From Blastobasis lacticolella (lineage: Eukaryota > Arthropoda > Insecta > Lepidoptera > Blastobasidae): DNA of 64,000 bases. Below, one piece after another: positions 22,927 through 36,696 of the stretch. Where the stretch lies: NCBI GenBank assembly GCA_905147135.1, contig LR990049.1, positions 15,703,428 to 15,767,427 on the forward strand, in the 5' to 3' direction. Position numbers and translations under genes: made by a program. The notes under the pieces were generated by a model. The model worked only from the letters and a program-made list of their open reading frames with translations. It was not told the DNA's origin and searched no databases. Every line of letters begins with the position of its first letter. Within the stretch, counting starts at the first letter, position 1.

Positions 22927-24698
22927 CAATGTCATTATTTCGAGAACTGTAGACACAGAGTTTATTCCCCTAGTTTAAAAAGGAGAATTGTAGAAAAAAT
23001 TCAGCGTGTGAATGATATAATAATGATTCCGTACCGTCTGTTCGCTTGCTACTCTCCTTGCTATTCTCCGAGACAAGAGCTTTCAAATATCAACTCTTGG
23101 CACCTGAACCGAAGTCGTTAGCGGGGTTTTGAGTAAAAATTGCGATGTTCGCAGCCAGTGGAAGTGACAGGTGTCCATTCATCAAGTACGCGACTCCATC
23201 GGCAGACTACTCCGCAGCTTTGTTTGATATTACCGGATGACAGTTAATAGGCAGGCATCGATAAATGTCAATGAATAGGTTGGAGAGCCGCCAACGTTTC
23301 ATGTCCTTAAGTAAACGACGATGCTGTTTCAAGATGTAATAGTAAGTATATGTAATAGATCGTTGTAATTTGGTTGGTCGGACAGTTTTAGCACGGCCAA
23401 GGAAATGCGCTCGATGATACCGCAACGACTAATATTTTAAAATTATTTTAGATTTTTATTTAATGTTACCTATGTAAGTATGATGTTTATTAGTGATTGT
23501 AAAAACCTGAAACGTATTTAAATTTGAATGAATTTTATAAAATTCCGTCGACGGTCAACGACGACGACAATGCATGTGGACTAATATTTTAAACGCTCTC
23601 AAAACTTAAATTGTTGTTTTCTATTCTTTATCCATATATAAGCGCCACAAACTAAATTCTTGATCATCCCTAAAATATGGTTAGTATTTTTTGTCAACAT
23701 TTACCTCCTTATTACATACACTCTTTTCAATGCTATCTACGTTTTAGTACCTACTTATTGCTACCGTTTGTGATTACAGTTCTGTGCTAATCCCTACAAC
23801 TTCTATGAATTGTATTTGTCATTTGATTACGCAGATACATGCGATATCTATTGGTTTTGTAAAGGCTTAGCTTAGGGCTTACTAATAATATTGGACAAAA
23901 ATGAGACCGTTCTATGCCTTCTTCAAGTACATATCCTAATGACACATTCATTATTCATAGAGTTTAGATTTATGATTTACCTTTAATGTTCGAGTCATTA
24001 AATATTCAATACATTAGTTTATATTTCATTATATAAACCAAAATAAAACAAAGATGAAACAGTGGCAACGATTTAGGTGATATTTGTACATTTAGATTTT
24101 TAGATTACGGTTTTAGCATACATTTAATTTATTTAGTTTCATTAATGTATTACAAAAAATCTTAGTACAAATTAGTATTCTATATGGATAGGTAATTCAA
24201 CCGCCAATGACACTTGATCGCGAAGAGAGGAGGAATCGGGGAGAGGCCTTTGTCCAACAGTGGGATGATTACCTTACTAAAAAGCTTCTTCTGAATAATT
24301 AGATACCTAAATTCCGAAAATGGTTAACAAGACAAATGTTAAGACTTAAAGTCCACAAACTCCGTTAGTCTTGTCTGAGTTACATATGGGGTCACAGAAC
24401 AACAAACAGTGCGATAAGTAGAAAGGTAAGCCAAGATCAGTGTAGGAACAACATCTAATACAATTTCCCATCTCTTACAATGTTTATCAAGGGACGGATT
24501 CCATTCCGGTCAGGTTTTCTATTTCATAACACAGGAAAGTAAAGCTGGGAATTGATTTTGTGCAAACTCTCGACGTAGGTTGGTAGGCAATTGAGAATTC
24601 TGTATGAATGATGAATAACTAACAGATATAGGTAGATAGATACTTTTTGTAAATCAAGGAGTAATAATTTTGATTCCTATTAAGTTGTAATACATATA
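22927..24698. other. Non-genic stretch
   Basis: AT-rich DNA. Near 24225-24275 lies 'GGGGAGAGGCCTTTGTCCAA', a motif common at the 3' end of lepidopteran LINE copies and related to those at 25610-25710 and 58200-58310. Otherwise nothing recognised. Confidence 0.45.
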
Positions 24699-24898
24699 TC
24701 TATACATAGTATAAATCAAAGTCGCTTCCCGCCATCTGTCCCTAGGTATAATTATATCTTTTCTACTACGCAACGGATTTTAATGCGGTTTTCAACAATA
24801 GATAGAGTGATTCAAGAGTAAGGTTTATTAGTAAGAAAAGAAGGATAGGTAGGGGTAAAGTAGGTGTATGCGGACTATGTCGCGCCGGGTCCACTGGG
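24699..24898 (+). mobile_element. Helitron fragment (AAAGTCGCTTCCCGC family)
   Basis: Starts TCTATACATAGTATAAATCA and runs through CGCTTCCCGCC and 'CAACGGATTTTAATGCGGTT' to a decayed CTAG-type end (GGGTCCACTGG). Family relatives: 30792-31016, 41954-42181, 54764-54901 and 60140-60262. Confidence 0.7.
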
Positions 24899-27800
24899 TT
24901 TTAAGATATATCTGTCAGAGAGGCAGATCATTTCTCCGCGTAACCAAAAAATGGGTAAAAGCATTTTTTGTTATTGGTTTTAGTATTTTTTACTGCGATT
25001 TTCACTGCGAATCCATAGAGCAAGAACAGTGCTTAAGGTTCTTTCTAAACCTACCATAAACCTATCATGCATGAATCTATGTAAATGCCAAAATCACGTA
25101 TTACTTGTATTTTCCCATTAATTCATTTCCACTTTTGTGTGCCGACCTATACTTTATTAATTAACATGAAAATGAAAATGAAAAAGTATTTTTTGAATTA
25201 GGATTACGTTAATTAATCTCTTTTCAAAAGTCAAAAATCTAACGGAAAACAAAGGGAAGTTAAGCGAGCTCATCCAGGTAGGTTTTTGTTAATAAACTTT
25301 AGCGTTATGGTCACTTTTATATGGACTATAAATTTTCTTCTTATCCACTTAGAATGAGCACGTTATAACAGTGATAGAGCACGTTATAACAGTGATTGTG
25401 CGCTCGGGTGCGGCCGGTTTACGGGCTACGGGAGGAAGGTGAATCGAAGTGGATTAACTTGGTTACATCATTATGGGCAGCTTCGCCTTACAACTTGATT
25501 GTGTTAGTCATGGTCCAGTTAGCTTTTATAATCATAAAAATAAGTTAGCAACTCCGTACAATGTGTAAAATTCGTAAGATTATCGGGCTCATCGCAAGGC
25601 ATATCATAATCATCATCATCACAGCCCATAACAGTCCACTGCAGGACTTAGGGCCTCTCCCACGAAATGAGAGGTTATTGCCATAATCTCCGCGCTTGGC
25701 AGGCGGGTTGGAGACCCAACCGCAAGGCATATAAATACTAATAACTAAAATATTCTATCCTCGACGATAGAGTGTGGCAATGTGGCTTCAAGAACGCGGC
25801 GCTAATTGAGGGTGTTTCAATAATTATTTAATTATTTGACAGTGCCTGACGCGCAATCACGTTGCTGGTTATTTTATCCTCTTCTTTTACGTAAGTTGGA
25901 ATATCTTTGGACTAAAATAACAGGTACGGAATCTCTTCTACGGAATGATCTTCCTCTGAAGACTGCTGATATCATGTCCACGAATGATGAGGCCACACGC
26001 ATTGGAAAGGGTAAATTGTTTATGTTTTGGGGCATTGATTTTGTGTCTATTGTTAGGTTTAGACAGCTGCAGAGTGAACAGACCCCCCCTCCCACACCCA
26101 TCCACACTTTCAGAATATAATTATTAAATGTCGGTGGGGGGAATCTTTTGTAACTGCAGTTACGTACTACATAGTGTTATCGGCAGGATCACCGACCAAA
26201 ATAGTATATTTTCATTAGGAGAATTTTGGACCAGGACGTCAGTGTGCTCCATCCGACATGGGGGTGTCGCGTCGATTAGAGCAATAGGACATACCTACCT
26301 ATGGGAAATATCCATGATTCTGATTTTTGATCGATGATTCCTGCCTACCTGGTAAGTCATCGTCGTCTCTGCTGCAGGACATCCGCTACTGAACATAAGT
26401 TTCCTTCAAGCCTTCAATACTTTAACATTTTGAGGCTGATTGTATCTTTTGCGGGCGTTGCCACCGATACACCGCGCGTGGGGCCACCCAACTTTCAAGG
26501 TCTTCATAAAAACAAACCCTCGCCGCACAGTACACGAGCCTTACGACTTTATGCGAATGAAACTAATAAAAGCCACGAAATCGCTTTGCTTCGCTCCTAC
26601 GAGGTAATTTCAGCTATACTTCTATAGTATATAGCCTAACTTATATAGGTAAATACAATCGTTCCTCAACTTCTGAAATATAGTGGCTAAAAAGGTGTAC
26701 GATCTTTGAATATATTGGAAGAAGAGTGTAATTTTATATAGTGGGTCCTTACCAGTGGACCCGGCTCACCCAGTGAGGAATAGTACATAGTATAGAAGAG
26801 GGTTGTCAGGGCTGTAACAAGTAGAATAATATGGTATTTGCCTAAGTGCCTATTTCTACAAGGCATACAGTACAGTCATGCATAAAACAGAGAATCAAGA
26901 AAGTGTTGCAATGAGTATATAGTATATCCTACTCAGCACCCAGAGCACGCGTCCAATCTCTGTCCACCATCCATCTTCCCGAGACTTTACTTATAGAGGT
27001 GTGTGCGTCTGCAGCGTTTCTTCACTCTCTATTTTTTTAATGAGCTTTTTTTGTGACGAAATGTAGCGAACTAGCTAAGTTTGCTGAGCTTTACTCAATC
27101 TGCTCAATGTGAAAGGTTTTATTGTCTTACATAAAAACTGGTACATCATTTTCACTCGTAAATGTTTTTTTTACTTTGTGCTTACTCTTAAGAGAAACAG
27201 GCATGACATCTTTAGTATTAAATTGAGTATATAAGAGTTTAATTTGTAATTATATAGATATCGTGTTGCAAAGAAGTTTTCTAAACCGCAAAAACAATTC
27301 TTATAAACACATTCTAACATATTTCAAAATCCTGTGGACAACATATCTGTAGCAGATTCCAGCGCGAAATTAATAATTAGAGCCCAACCAATATTGTCCC
27401 TATCATAAATAAATGAGATAGCTAGCGCATGTACTACGGGTAGCTTCCGTAGCAGTTGGCCAACAGTCCGTAACTTTGGCTTCCATTTAACTTATCTGGG
27501 CAGTTAGCACAACTGCCCCGATCGATAGTATCGCAACAAGGGGCTGTATGCAAATTACCTTTGCTTTATGTAGGGAAGAACAAAGTCCGACGATATAACG
27601 TGGAATGTTCCGTAAGTAGTCACAGATTACATAACACGTTAAGCGTGGTTGAAGTAGAAAGAATATTATTCGATAATTTTGTTTGAATTACGACGTTTAC
27701 TTACATTATTGTGTTATGTTTAAATCTTAATAGTTATAAGTAATAAGTTCATAGTCTCTATCGCATTAGTTTAAGCCTGTTATGATAGTTGACTATGATA

Positions 27801-30791
27801 GTTTTTTTTAGGCCACCTGATGGAAAGTGGTCACCACTGCCTATAGACATTAGCAACACCAATAGTATCGCCAATGCGTTGCCCACCTCTATCACACGTT
27901 GCTCTGGCAGCATAAAGGCAAATGCCCCACCACTGCGAAAGCCACGGTCCCCCCCCCCCCCCCCCCCATGGAGCACTGGAGACCTTACTAACCGGCAGAA
28001 ACACAATACTATTTAAAAGAGTATGATTTTGCTGCGGTATTCTGTAAGGTGGAGGTACTTCCCCAGTCGGGCGGCTCCAATTCGAACGGGATACCCCGCC
28101 CTACCTCTCTTAAAATGATGATAGTGCTAATAAGAATAAATATAAAAATAAAAATAAGTAGGTACATTAAATTAGATACATAAATTACTTACCTTGCCTA
28201 GCTATGATTTTATAAAATTGATATTCAATGTATAGGTAAGAATGATTATCTAAAAATGAAAGTCTTTTCGGATCTTGTCGCTTTGATCGTACATTGACCC
28301 CACGCTAAGCATTTAATTTGCAAGCACCAGCTCTTGTACGTTCCAAGGATCCCTAATCGTATTTCAACTCCACCGAGAAGCGGAGTGTAGCTACAAATGC
28401 GTCCGGAGTGCCTCCTCAAACTTACTGACACAGAATAATGAACGACAAAAGACAGACAGAGGCTCTAATATTCATTGAATTGCGTACGCAACAAAGTGTA
28501 TTTCTGAACTGGCCCCGCGTAAATATCAGCTGAGCTGAAGGCTGAAGGCGCTTTGTTTCCCCGTGAAGAGGTCTTTACGCGTTGAATATTTAACTTGATG
28601 GGCATAGAGGCGTACCGCAACGCTGCGGCGGCGGCGGTGTATTTATCCGGCATTCGAGTTTTTGCTGCTTTCCCTCTTTATAAGACGTCTATTTTGCTGC
28701 GATCCATGTAATGGACTGTACTTGTAGACTAAGAGAAATAGGCTTTGTAGGATGCTTGGTGGGGTTTGAGTTGGTGAGGCAAAGTGAAATAATAATAATA
28801 ATAAATAATAATAAATAATTTATTCAAGAAAACTTAAGTCTAAAATTACATCGTTAAATTTAAAAGTACCTACTTATGTTAAAATTTAAGTAGAACAATT
28901 TCAAATTATTTATTACCCTAGTTATTTAAATAAAATATGTCGTTCGTTACGGGATATCAAATCTAATAGTTCCTTCATTGAAAGCGATGTCTAACCGTAT
29001 GAAGGTGGCACGTTGATGAAGAGAGGTTCCGAGAGGATATAGAAAGTGAAATGTATGTTAGACTGTAAACATACATTTTTCTTAACTTGCTGTTTTTATC
29101 CTTGATACTTTTTTATTCTGAGCATTACTGAACTGAACATTCTGAACATACTTTGATGTTCTCAACAATTTTTTTACGAAGTACCTACAGTCCTCTTAGG
29201 CACAATCATAGTGATTAACTTGAAGTTGATAAATTAAATAATTTTTACCAAAATATATAGCACTAAGTTTGACAAGATTATAAAATGTTATATGTGTATA
29301 CGTTGTATAGTTTTTAAATTTAAAGTTAAAATGAAGGATCATTTTGCTCGAGCAAAGATTCTTATTTATTCCGAATTCAATATAACAAATAAAATAATTA
29401 CAATTTAAGAAGAGATTACCAGTAAAAAACCATTACAAATAAAAAAGGAGACAAATATACAGAATTAGAGTACGCTCTAAGGCAACAACACTGTTATATT
29501 TATGTGGTTGCAGAAAGGGCCCGATTCGATTTGGTGATTTTTAATACTTACTTTACATATATCGCTTTCTTTTCCTTGGGAACTATTCAATGGGACCAAT
29601 TCAATAGTATTCCAAATATTTACAATAATGACAACAAGATCGTTTGGCTGTTCCTATTACGGGTAGACAATAAATATTCCAAGTTCAGAATCGGTTGCCC
29701 GTACCTATTCCCCAACCGCCGCTCTCAAGCTGTCATGTTTCGTGGCACTTGATGAATGCCAATGCCAGGCCACACTCAGGCATCAAAGTCGGAATTCACC
29801 GAACACAGCCGAACAATGACGAGCACCTGAATCGATTTCACTTGAACTTGCTACGCCGCTAGCCGGGCAGCGGTCACTTGCTACTATTAGAATAGTGGAC
29901 GGTCAGGGCTACCATTCTGTATTTTTAATCGGGAGACGGTCACGGTTGCCGTTTGCCACAGCTTATTCGACTGCCAAGGACTGTTGATGGTTATCTTTAT
30001 TAGGTGCATTTACCTGTGAACTTGAGTCCGGGTTGTAACTAAAAGGGTTTTTAGAAAGTTAATTACGGAAACAATGTATGACCTTCGGCAAAATCATAAT
30101 GCTGTACGAGCTTGTAGGGTGGGGAGAGGTTAATTTTCTCTGACCTCGCTGATATTATTGTAGGTTTAATAAGGCTTGTCTCTAAGGACGTGCGCTGCAT
30201 TTAGCGGGACGGCTGGCCTTTTAAGCAAACCGTCGCTTGCGCTACATACTAAACCTGCAATGGATTAGAATAACAGCGCCCGGGGCGGACGCCCGAGCAC
30301 GGATCCCGCTCAACGCAGCGCATTCCCTAAAACAACATTTATTTTAGGGCATTTTAGTTGGTGCGAGAGACTAAGCGTTATCCTAATAAGTCACTCAAAA
30401 GGTAGCAGTAATATAAATGCCCAGTTTGTTGAGGCCACCGAAAATATACCTATATATTAACACAAAAAATCGAAAAGGCACAACATCGAAAAGAAAAGTT
30501 CGAGAAAACAACACGATAACCTCTCCCAATGAAAATATACGTGTTCACGATGCTCTCCAAACAATATAGGTGAGAAAACTCGCAGTCATTTCTCGGCGTA
30601 TGTCAGGAGGGTGAAGCAGGTCTCATTAAGACGCCTCAACGTTCATTAATGTGGGTGCAGACGACCGCCCGCTTTCAAGGACGTCTCATTTACCACACTA
30701 CACCGGGTATGAGGGTAGGCAGGGTTGCCAGATGTCGGGAAATACGGGACTACCCGCAATTTCACTTTTTGTACAGTAGGTAGGTATATAT
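24899..30791. other. Non-genic stretch, GC-mixed, with repeat fragments
   Basis: Contains a 20-bp direct duplication (AGCACGTTATAACAGTGAT, about 25357 and 25378), a LINE-3'-end-like piece at 25610-25710 (CCACTGCAGGACTTAGGGCC), a 'CACCTGATGGAAAGTGG' repeat at 27815-27915, a 19-C run at 27949-27967, a short CGG run at 28624-28636, and an ATAATA-rich low-complexity tract at 28788-28820. A GC-rich patch lies at 30150-30330. Open frames here are short and match nothing I know. Confidence 0.45.
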
Positions 30792-31016
30792 TCTATAGAT
30801 ACACAGTATAAAACAAAGTCGCTTCCCGCTCTCTGTAGTATGCAGGTACGCTTAGATCTTTTAAACTACGCAATGGATTTTAATGCGGTTTTTAACAATA
30901 GATAGAGTGGTTCAAGAGCAAGGATAATATGTAAGAAAAAATATGGTAGGTAGGGTTAGGGTAGGTGTACGGTAGTTGTAGGGTAGGGGTAGGGTAAGAA
31001 CGAAGTCACGCCGGGA
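30792..31016 (+). mobile_element. Helitron fragment with GGTAGGGTAGG-rich internal region
   Basis: Same family as 24699-24898 (CAAAGTCGCTTCCCGC, CAATGGATTTTAATGCGG). The GGGTAGGGGTAGGG tract near 30955-30998 corresponds to the region that has expanded into a minisatellite at 51330-51620. The 3' end is degraded. Confidence 0.68.
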
Positions 31017-32660
31017 AAACTTTTTGAATTTTTAATGACCATAATTAATAAGAATAATGTTAAAGAAAAGATAATACGTTATTTTATTTTATATTTAAGT
31101 TAGTCCATGATATACCTACTTATTCTCCTTTTTAAATATTATTCTTATTATTTCGTAAAAGATATTGAAGATATACTGAGACTTGTTTGATAAGAAAACC
31201 TTCGAAACAAATATTAGGTATAATTGTTTTGATGTCATAGAATTCGTGTTCCTGACACCCGGTATGTGAGCTATTTTATATTCTTTGTATGCTGTCTATT
31301 AATCTATAGGCTTTCATACTTTTGAATGATAGGTAGATGTTTATGTTGAAAATTTAAACGATCATTGTAATTCATTGAGCTTTTGGGCGCGGATTATTTC
31401 AAGCGACGGTGACGCAGGTGCGTTATGCTGTCAATTCAAAATTGTATGAATATCTAACACGCGTACCGTAAATGGAGGATATTCAGAAAGCTTTATTAAA
31501 AATTATAGTACTACATAGTGTCTCACTAGATGGCGCTGCTTAGACAGGATTCTCAATTATTGAATTTGGCAACCAAAGTTGCTACTAAAGGTGTTTCGTG
31601 AAAGGATATTAAATTTTTATACATTTAACGGTCTCGTTTTGATTTAATTTGAGAATCGTGTCTAATCAACACCACGTATTACAATTATTTGAACTATTTT
31701 TAATTTTTAATCGGCTTTCGGAAAATCTCCCATTGCTTTATGCTGTCAATTCAAAATTGCATCAATTTCTTATGTGCGCCGACGCGCATCAGCAACGCAA
31801 CCTGTGACGCCGACGCAACGCGCGACGTCGACGCTTTCTATAGGGTGGTATCATTAATCAAAATGTTAAATAACATAAACAAATAAATAACTCATTTATT
31901 ATTACTAGAAACGCCACAACACAATAAAAATAAATTTAAAGAATAAGACACATAATCAACACACAACATTACATACAGACTGTTTTATTTTACAAATTGT
32001 TTCTATTATAGGTAACTACTCCTAGCCATACTAAAAGTGTCGACTTGGCATTGCCGTGCAAGGCCCTCACATTTGTTCTTTTGTTCCTATTATATTCCAA
32101 GAGTTAAATCAATAGTCCTTCAATGTAAGTGCCTTATTGCCACAAAATGTACTTTTCTTTGATGGCCTTCTCTATCAGTTTCCGATACCACTGTACATGG
32201 TGCGTCTTTAAAATATTATTATATACTGCGAAAAACGTTGTTCGAAACTTATATAGATAGGTATGTAATAATGTAATAATAATTAACTTCGTGTGCTTTG
32301 GGATTACTCAGAGTACCAAGTTAGTCCTGTTACGTAATTATGTATTTTTAGTAATATATTTAAAACATTTTAAAAACGAAGTTAAGGCTAACTGGTGCTG
32401 TGTGAGTGAATTTGTCCAAAAATAAATGTTATAAATTCAACATCAAAATTACTATAGTGATTTAGTCGAAAAAAATCTATACTAGAAGAAAATGGCATTA
32501 GTGAGCGTTATTATTGAAGCCTTTCTGACTTTCACGGGGTTAAATTTTGATATTTAATTTTTGGGCTTAGCAATTGCGCCACAAATAAGCACTCCATATA
32601 AACGAAGTTCGATCATAATCACTACACATTTACCACAGATAAAAAAAATCCTCCATGACA
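31017..32660. other. Non-genic AT-rich stretch
   Basis: Two related pieces read 'TATGCTGTCAATTCAAAATTG' (about 31425 and 31740), suggesting a diverged duplication. No gene seen. Confidence 0.4.
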
Positions 32661-32838
32661 TTTACAAAATCCTACGCCGCGTCTGTCTGTCTGTCTCCCT
32701 GTTCGCGATAAACTTAAAAACTACTAAACGGATTATCATGCCGTTTCCACCAATGTACAAAGTTATTCATGACGAAGGTGTAGCTATAATATGTTAAGGT
32801 TACAATCGGAGCAAACCCGCACCGGGTCGCTAGTTTCA
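32661..32838 (+). mobile_element. Helitron-like 3' end (GGGTCGCTAG)
   Basis: A TCTGTCTGTCTGTCT tract followed by 'CTACTAAACGGATTATCATG' and ending GCACCGGGTCGCTAG (CTAG at 32831-32834). The left end is not defined. Confidence 0.55.
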
Positions 32839-32924
32839 ATATAAACCATAATTAAATGCTGTAGTCATCATTGTAATGAACCCCTTTTACATCGGCCTGT
32901 ATATACCATAATTAAATGCTCGCA

Positions 32925-33870
32925 TACCCAAGCCTGCACCCAAGGACGCGACGTGTCTCCTCACTGCATACTTGATGGGGCAGGAAGTCGGAAGCGTTTA
33001 GGGTATTAAGGGTGGCAAGGTCAGCCGTGAAGCACACATGACTAGTCAATGTCGTGTCGAAAATAGAAAGGTTAACATAATATGTGGGTTATATCCAATG
33101 AAGGAGTGCGCTACGTATTTTTCCGTCTATCATATTAGTCGTCTACGTTATAGTCAGTGTTCTGTTTTCATAATGTCGGTCACGGAATACTACCGGTGTT
33201 GATAGAACGCAGAATTGACATTAAATTTGACAGCTGACAAATTCCTAGTCGAACACTAACATTCAAATTAAGAACAGGCTGGGGTTCATGGTAATAGTTA
33301 CTATCGGTAGTTTGAGCTTGTAGCTTCGGTGTCCGAGTGGTAAGGTATGCGACGCGTAGGCGAGAGGTACCGGGTTCGAATCCCAGTTCAGCCGATGGGG
33401 CAGGAAGTCGGAAGCGTTTAGGGTATTGAGGGAGGCAAGGTTAGCCGTGAAGCACATGTCATCACCGTGTCGAAAATAGAAAGGTTAACATTATATGTGG
33501 GTTATATCCAATGAAGGAGTGCGCTAGTGTGTTGTAGTGTTCTGTTTTCATAATGTTGTAATGTATTTGAATTCGGCTACGGAATATTAAATCGATGTTG
33601 CTGTCAAATTGAACGTTAATTCTGTGTAATGTGTGTTTATATAAAACGAACGTTAATTCTGTGTTTTATATAAACAACATTAGGTACACAGAATTAACGT
33701 TCAATTTGACCGCTCTCAATTTCCTGGTCGAACACTAACATTCAAATTAAGAACAGGCTGGGGTTCATGAGAATAGTTACTTTTAGTAGTTTGAGCTTGG
33801 TGCCTCGGTGGCCGAGCGGTAAGATACTCGTAGGCGAGAGGTAGGTACCAGGAATCGAATGCCACTGCGG
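32925..33870. repeat. Tandem block of ~420-480-bp repeats with tRNA-like SINE heads
   Basis: 'GATGGGGCAGGAAGTCGGAA' occurs at 32974 and 33394. 'GAACAGGCTGGGGTTCATG' occurs near 33273 and 33752, each time leading into a tRNA-like head ('GTCCGAGTGG'/'GGCCGAGCGG', then 'GGGTTCGAATCC' at 33371 or its decayed form at 33853). The heads look like leucine/serine-type tRNA derivatives but lack a foldable full tRNA. A hairpin (33606-33710: AATTGAACGTTAATTCTG and its complement) lies between. Confidence 0.7.
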
Positions 33871-33904
33871 CCATGTACTCGTACAAGTGACTCTATTGCA
33901 CACA

Positions 33905-34110
33905 CTTTTTGAAAACTGCACATTCAGGCGACTGAATGTGTAACCATGATCCAATCTGGTCAGGTTCCCCTGGTAGCAGGGTCACGGAGGACAGATGGCA
34001 GTCACTCCACTGTTCTTATCTATCCTGTCCAATTCTAGATCATGCTCAAAGCGCACCTCGGGCCTTCGTGTGCGAGATCACAACCGGGATATTAACGCCT
34101 GAAGATGATT
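33905..34110 (+). repeat. Interspersed repeat, 'GTAACCATGATCCAATCTGG' family
   Basis: Same family as 4425-4625 (opposite orientation there). The copy is truncated on the right. The short open frames over it are repeat shadows. Confidence 0.7.
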
Positions 34111-35534
34111 TCTGTTTGCTAGTTTTGAGCTTATGCGACTCGCCACGATAAAAAATAAAACCTACCCAACAACAAACAAACACGAAGCAAGTAAGTCAAT
34201 AAAGCTCCCTATATTTATGCAAATGATAGAACATTTTTCGCTAAAAGATATATGGGCCGATAAGCGGACATTAAAGCTTATGTCGCACGAATGTGACATT
34301 AACATGAATACTGTATCGTGTTCAGAGTTGGCGTCAAGGACGGAACAAATCAATGTCATGATACAATAACTACGTCAATAGTGGCTGTATAGTAAGATGT
34401 GATAGCGACTTGCTTGCTTCAAACGAAAATACGGGTAGGTTGAAAAAAATTATAGGGGTTTCTTTTTCTGTTTGGGTCTTGGAAGTACATTAATACGGTT
34501 CCTAAAAATATCATGTCAATTAGGATATTTTGAGGATTACTATAAATCAGATAATTAAAGTTAAGTAGAAAAGAAGTTCTGAGCAATTGTACTTAGGGCA
34601 GATATACCTAAAGTAGTTTTAAAAAATTTAAAATGTTATACACTATAACTTAACTTAATATCTAACAGTATAGGCTTTTTAAATTATTGATGTTTGAGTA
34701 TATCTATTGAAGTATCCAATTTTGTCATTAACTAAATAATATTGATACTCGAATACACTTCCTAAAATATCTAAAACGAAAATATTACTAGGTAAGCTTA
34801 TAGCTAGCTAAGCTATATCCGCCGCCGTTTTAACTCTCGTAAGTACAATTTACTATGCCCTGATAAGCCAATAGCCGAGGTTATATGTTATACGAGATAA
34901 GGAAAAGTGAAAAATGTATTTAGCTAAAAATGTAACGCATCGTCTTCATCCGAATCTAATATACTTACTTCAATTGGCGCCCTAAAATAGATTAAAGATA
35001 ATTTACATTTAAAAAAATTCAACTTCAAAACGAAAGCCAATAAATAAGTTCAATCATATCAATGGTGTGGGCTGATGAAATGGGATGTCGTATTTTGATT
35101 TACAATATGGGTATCTGGTCGTGCGTATAGTCTTTTTAATAGTATAGTCAATTTGCGTATTTTATTATTTAAAAAAATGTGTCACATTATACATTATACT
35201 AATGACCGCAATTTTGCGGTCATTTTGCGTATGTCGTTCTGCATCGGGCTCGGGAGGGAGATGGCTCCCAGTGGGGTCTACATATAGAACCATTGTCATT
35301 TCAATGAATTGACTCGTACTAACTTCTTATTTAATGTCAGCCTAAGTTTTAGAGTGAAGACCTACAATTAATACAGTTTGGAAAATGTTGGTCTAGGACA
35401 TTCATTGTTTAAACAAAAAGTACCTAGATTATTTTAATGAAACTTCTAAATATTATATTCCTTTTATATTCGTAATGAATGATACCTATTGTCTATTCTA
35501 GTAGCGTTTACTTCATATTATGTGGAAAGTAATA
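34111..35534. other. Non-genic AT-rich stretch
   Basis: No repeat with clear ends and no coding frame over 80 codons. A frame at 34133-34369 has no recognisable domain. Confidence 0.4.
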
Positions 35535-35919
35535 TACAGGGTGCCCTTATCCTCTAGACAAACAATGAAACCCTGTTTAAGACTGCTACTCAACAGCATC
35601 ATAAAACAGGCTTTTTATTAATTAAACAAAAAAATATAAAACTATTTGTCCTAAAAAATTAAATTGTAACTTAATCGGCAACAATTACAACATACTGTAT
35701 CACGACAACACGAATGAATTAGTCTTACATTCATGACATGACACTTGAGAAGCGAGTGACGTTATGTCGCACTTCAAATTATTGTTAAATTACAATATAA
35801 TTTCTTTTATTTAATTTAAGCTGGCAACTGCCTTGGACTTCTAAGTTTGTAATGTTTAGGGTACTTTCTAGACCATTCAACTAAATACAGGCTGCTCCTG
35901 AGTGTAAGGACACCCTGTA
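35535..35919. mobile_element. 385-bp MITE with TACAGGGTG termini
   Basis: Starts TACAGGGTGCCCTTATCC and ends GTAAGGACACCCTGTA, an imperfect terminal inverted repeat typical of mariner/Tc1-like non-autonomous elements that target TA. No coding frame inside. Confidence 0.8.
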
Positions 35920-36392
35920 CTTATATACGTACCTATCCAATCCACCTACCTGTTTTTGCGATGAACTGTTAAGTCGCTTAGCTCTCTAACTTGCGCTGAC
36001 CGAATTGCTAGTTCAATACCAACTAGTTAGTTCGGCCAATAGTTTTTTGTTTCCAAGTTTTCGCATTTGCGGCCGTCGTTGCCCGGGAGAGTTATGGCGG
36101 CGTTGTCGGGTTTTGTTCGGCTTTGTTCGGCGTGTGTCGGGAGTTTAGCTCCTTAGCCCGATACTTTCGGGTGTACCCCGATGCAAAAAGATGGGAAGAT
36201 TTTTTGTGTTCTTGTGTGGCATAGACGGATGGACCGATTATAATAGTTCGGTATTTATCTTGTTGTCTCTTACTCTTGTAAGTAAGTACTCGGAGCTATG
36301 GATACAGCAGAGAAACACTGGATATCGATGGGCTAAGGTCTAGAGCTAGACTTTCAACCACGGTCGCTACGGAAGTTCCGAAATTGGCGATG

Positions 36393-36613
36393 ATAATTAA
36401 CTATTAAAAGAAACTTACCTGTAAGGGAAGTTCAATAGTAATTATGCGAGCTGGTTCTTCTGATAGATTATACACTTATTGTAGATATGCGCATGTATAT
36501 CCGTTGCCACAAGAGTTTAAAGCTCCTAAAAAAAAACAAAAGATATTCCCCTCCTTGCCGTACCCCGCGGCCGCCCGCGCCGGTCGGACCTCACGCGCAG
36601 CCATCTTGTCATT
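36393..36613 (-). repeat. DIRS 3' inverted terminal repeat
   Basis: 36459-36613 on the plus strand matches 41300-41148 on the minus strand with few changes, including GATATGCGCATGTATATCCG, GCGGCCGC and CGCGCAGCCATCTTGTCATT. The outer about 65 bp (36393-36458) differs from the 5' repeat and is repeated in reverse complement in the internal complementary region. Confidence 0.9.
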
Positions 36614-36696
36614 TAGTGTACAGCTCAAATTTATTTTCAGTAAAATTAGGGGAATTACGATATATACCTATATCTGGGTAGGGTGGGTTGCTCGTA

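Noticed and set aside
25836..26120. 94-codon plus-strand frame.
   Set aside because: No recognisable motif, no splice or poly(A) context, and it overlaps an equally open minus-strand frame.
33320..33395. Possible tRNA gene with box A and box B.
   Set aside because: No full cloverleaf with pairing acceptor stems could be drawn, and the head is duplicated with SINE-like flanks, so it is read as tRNA-derived repeat.
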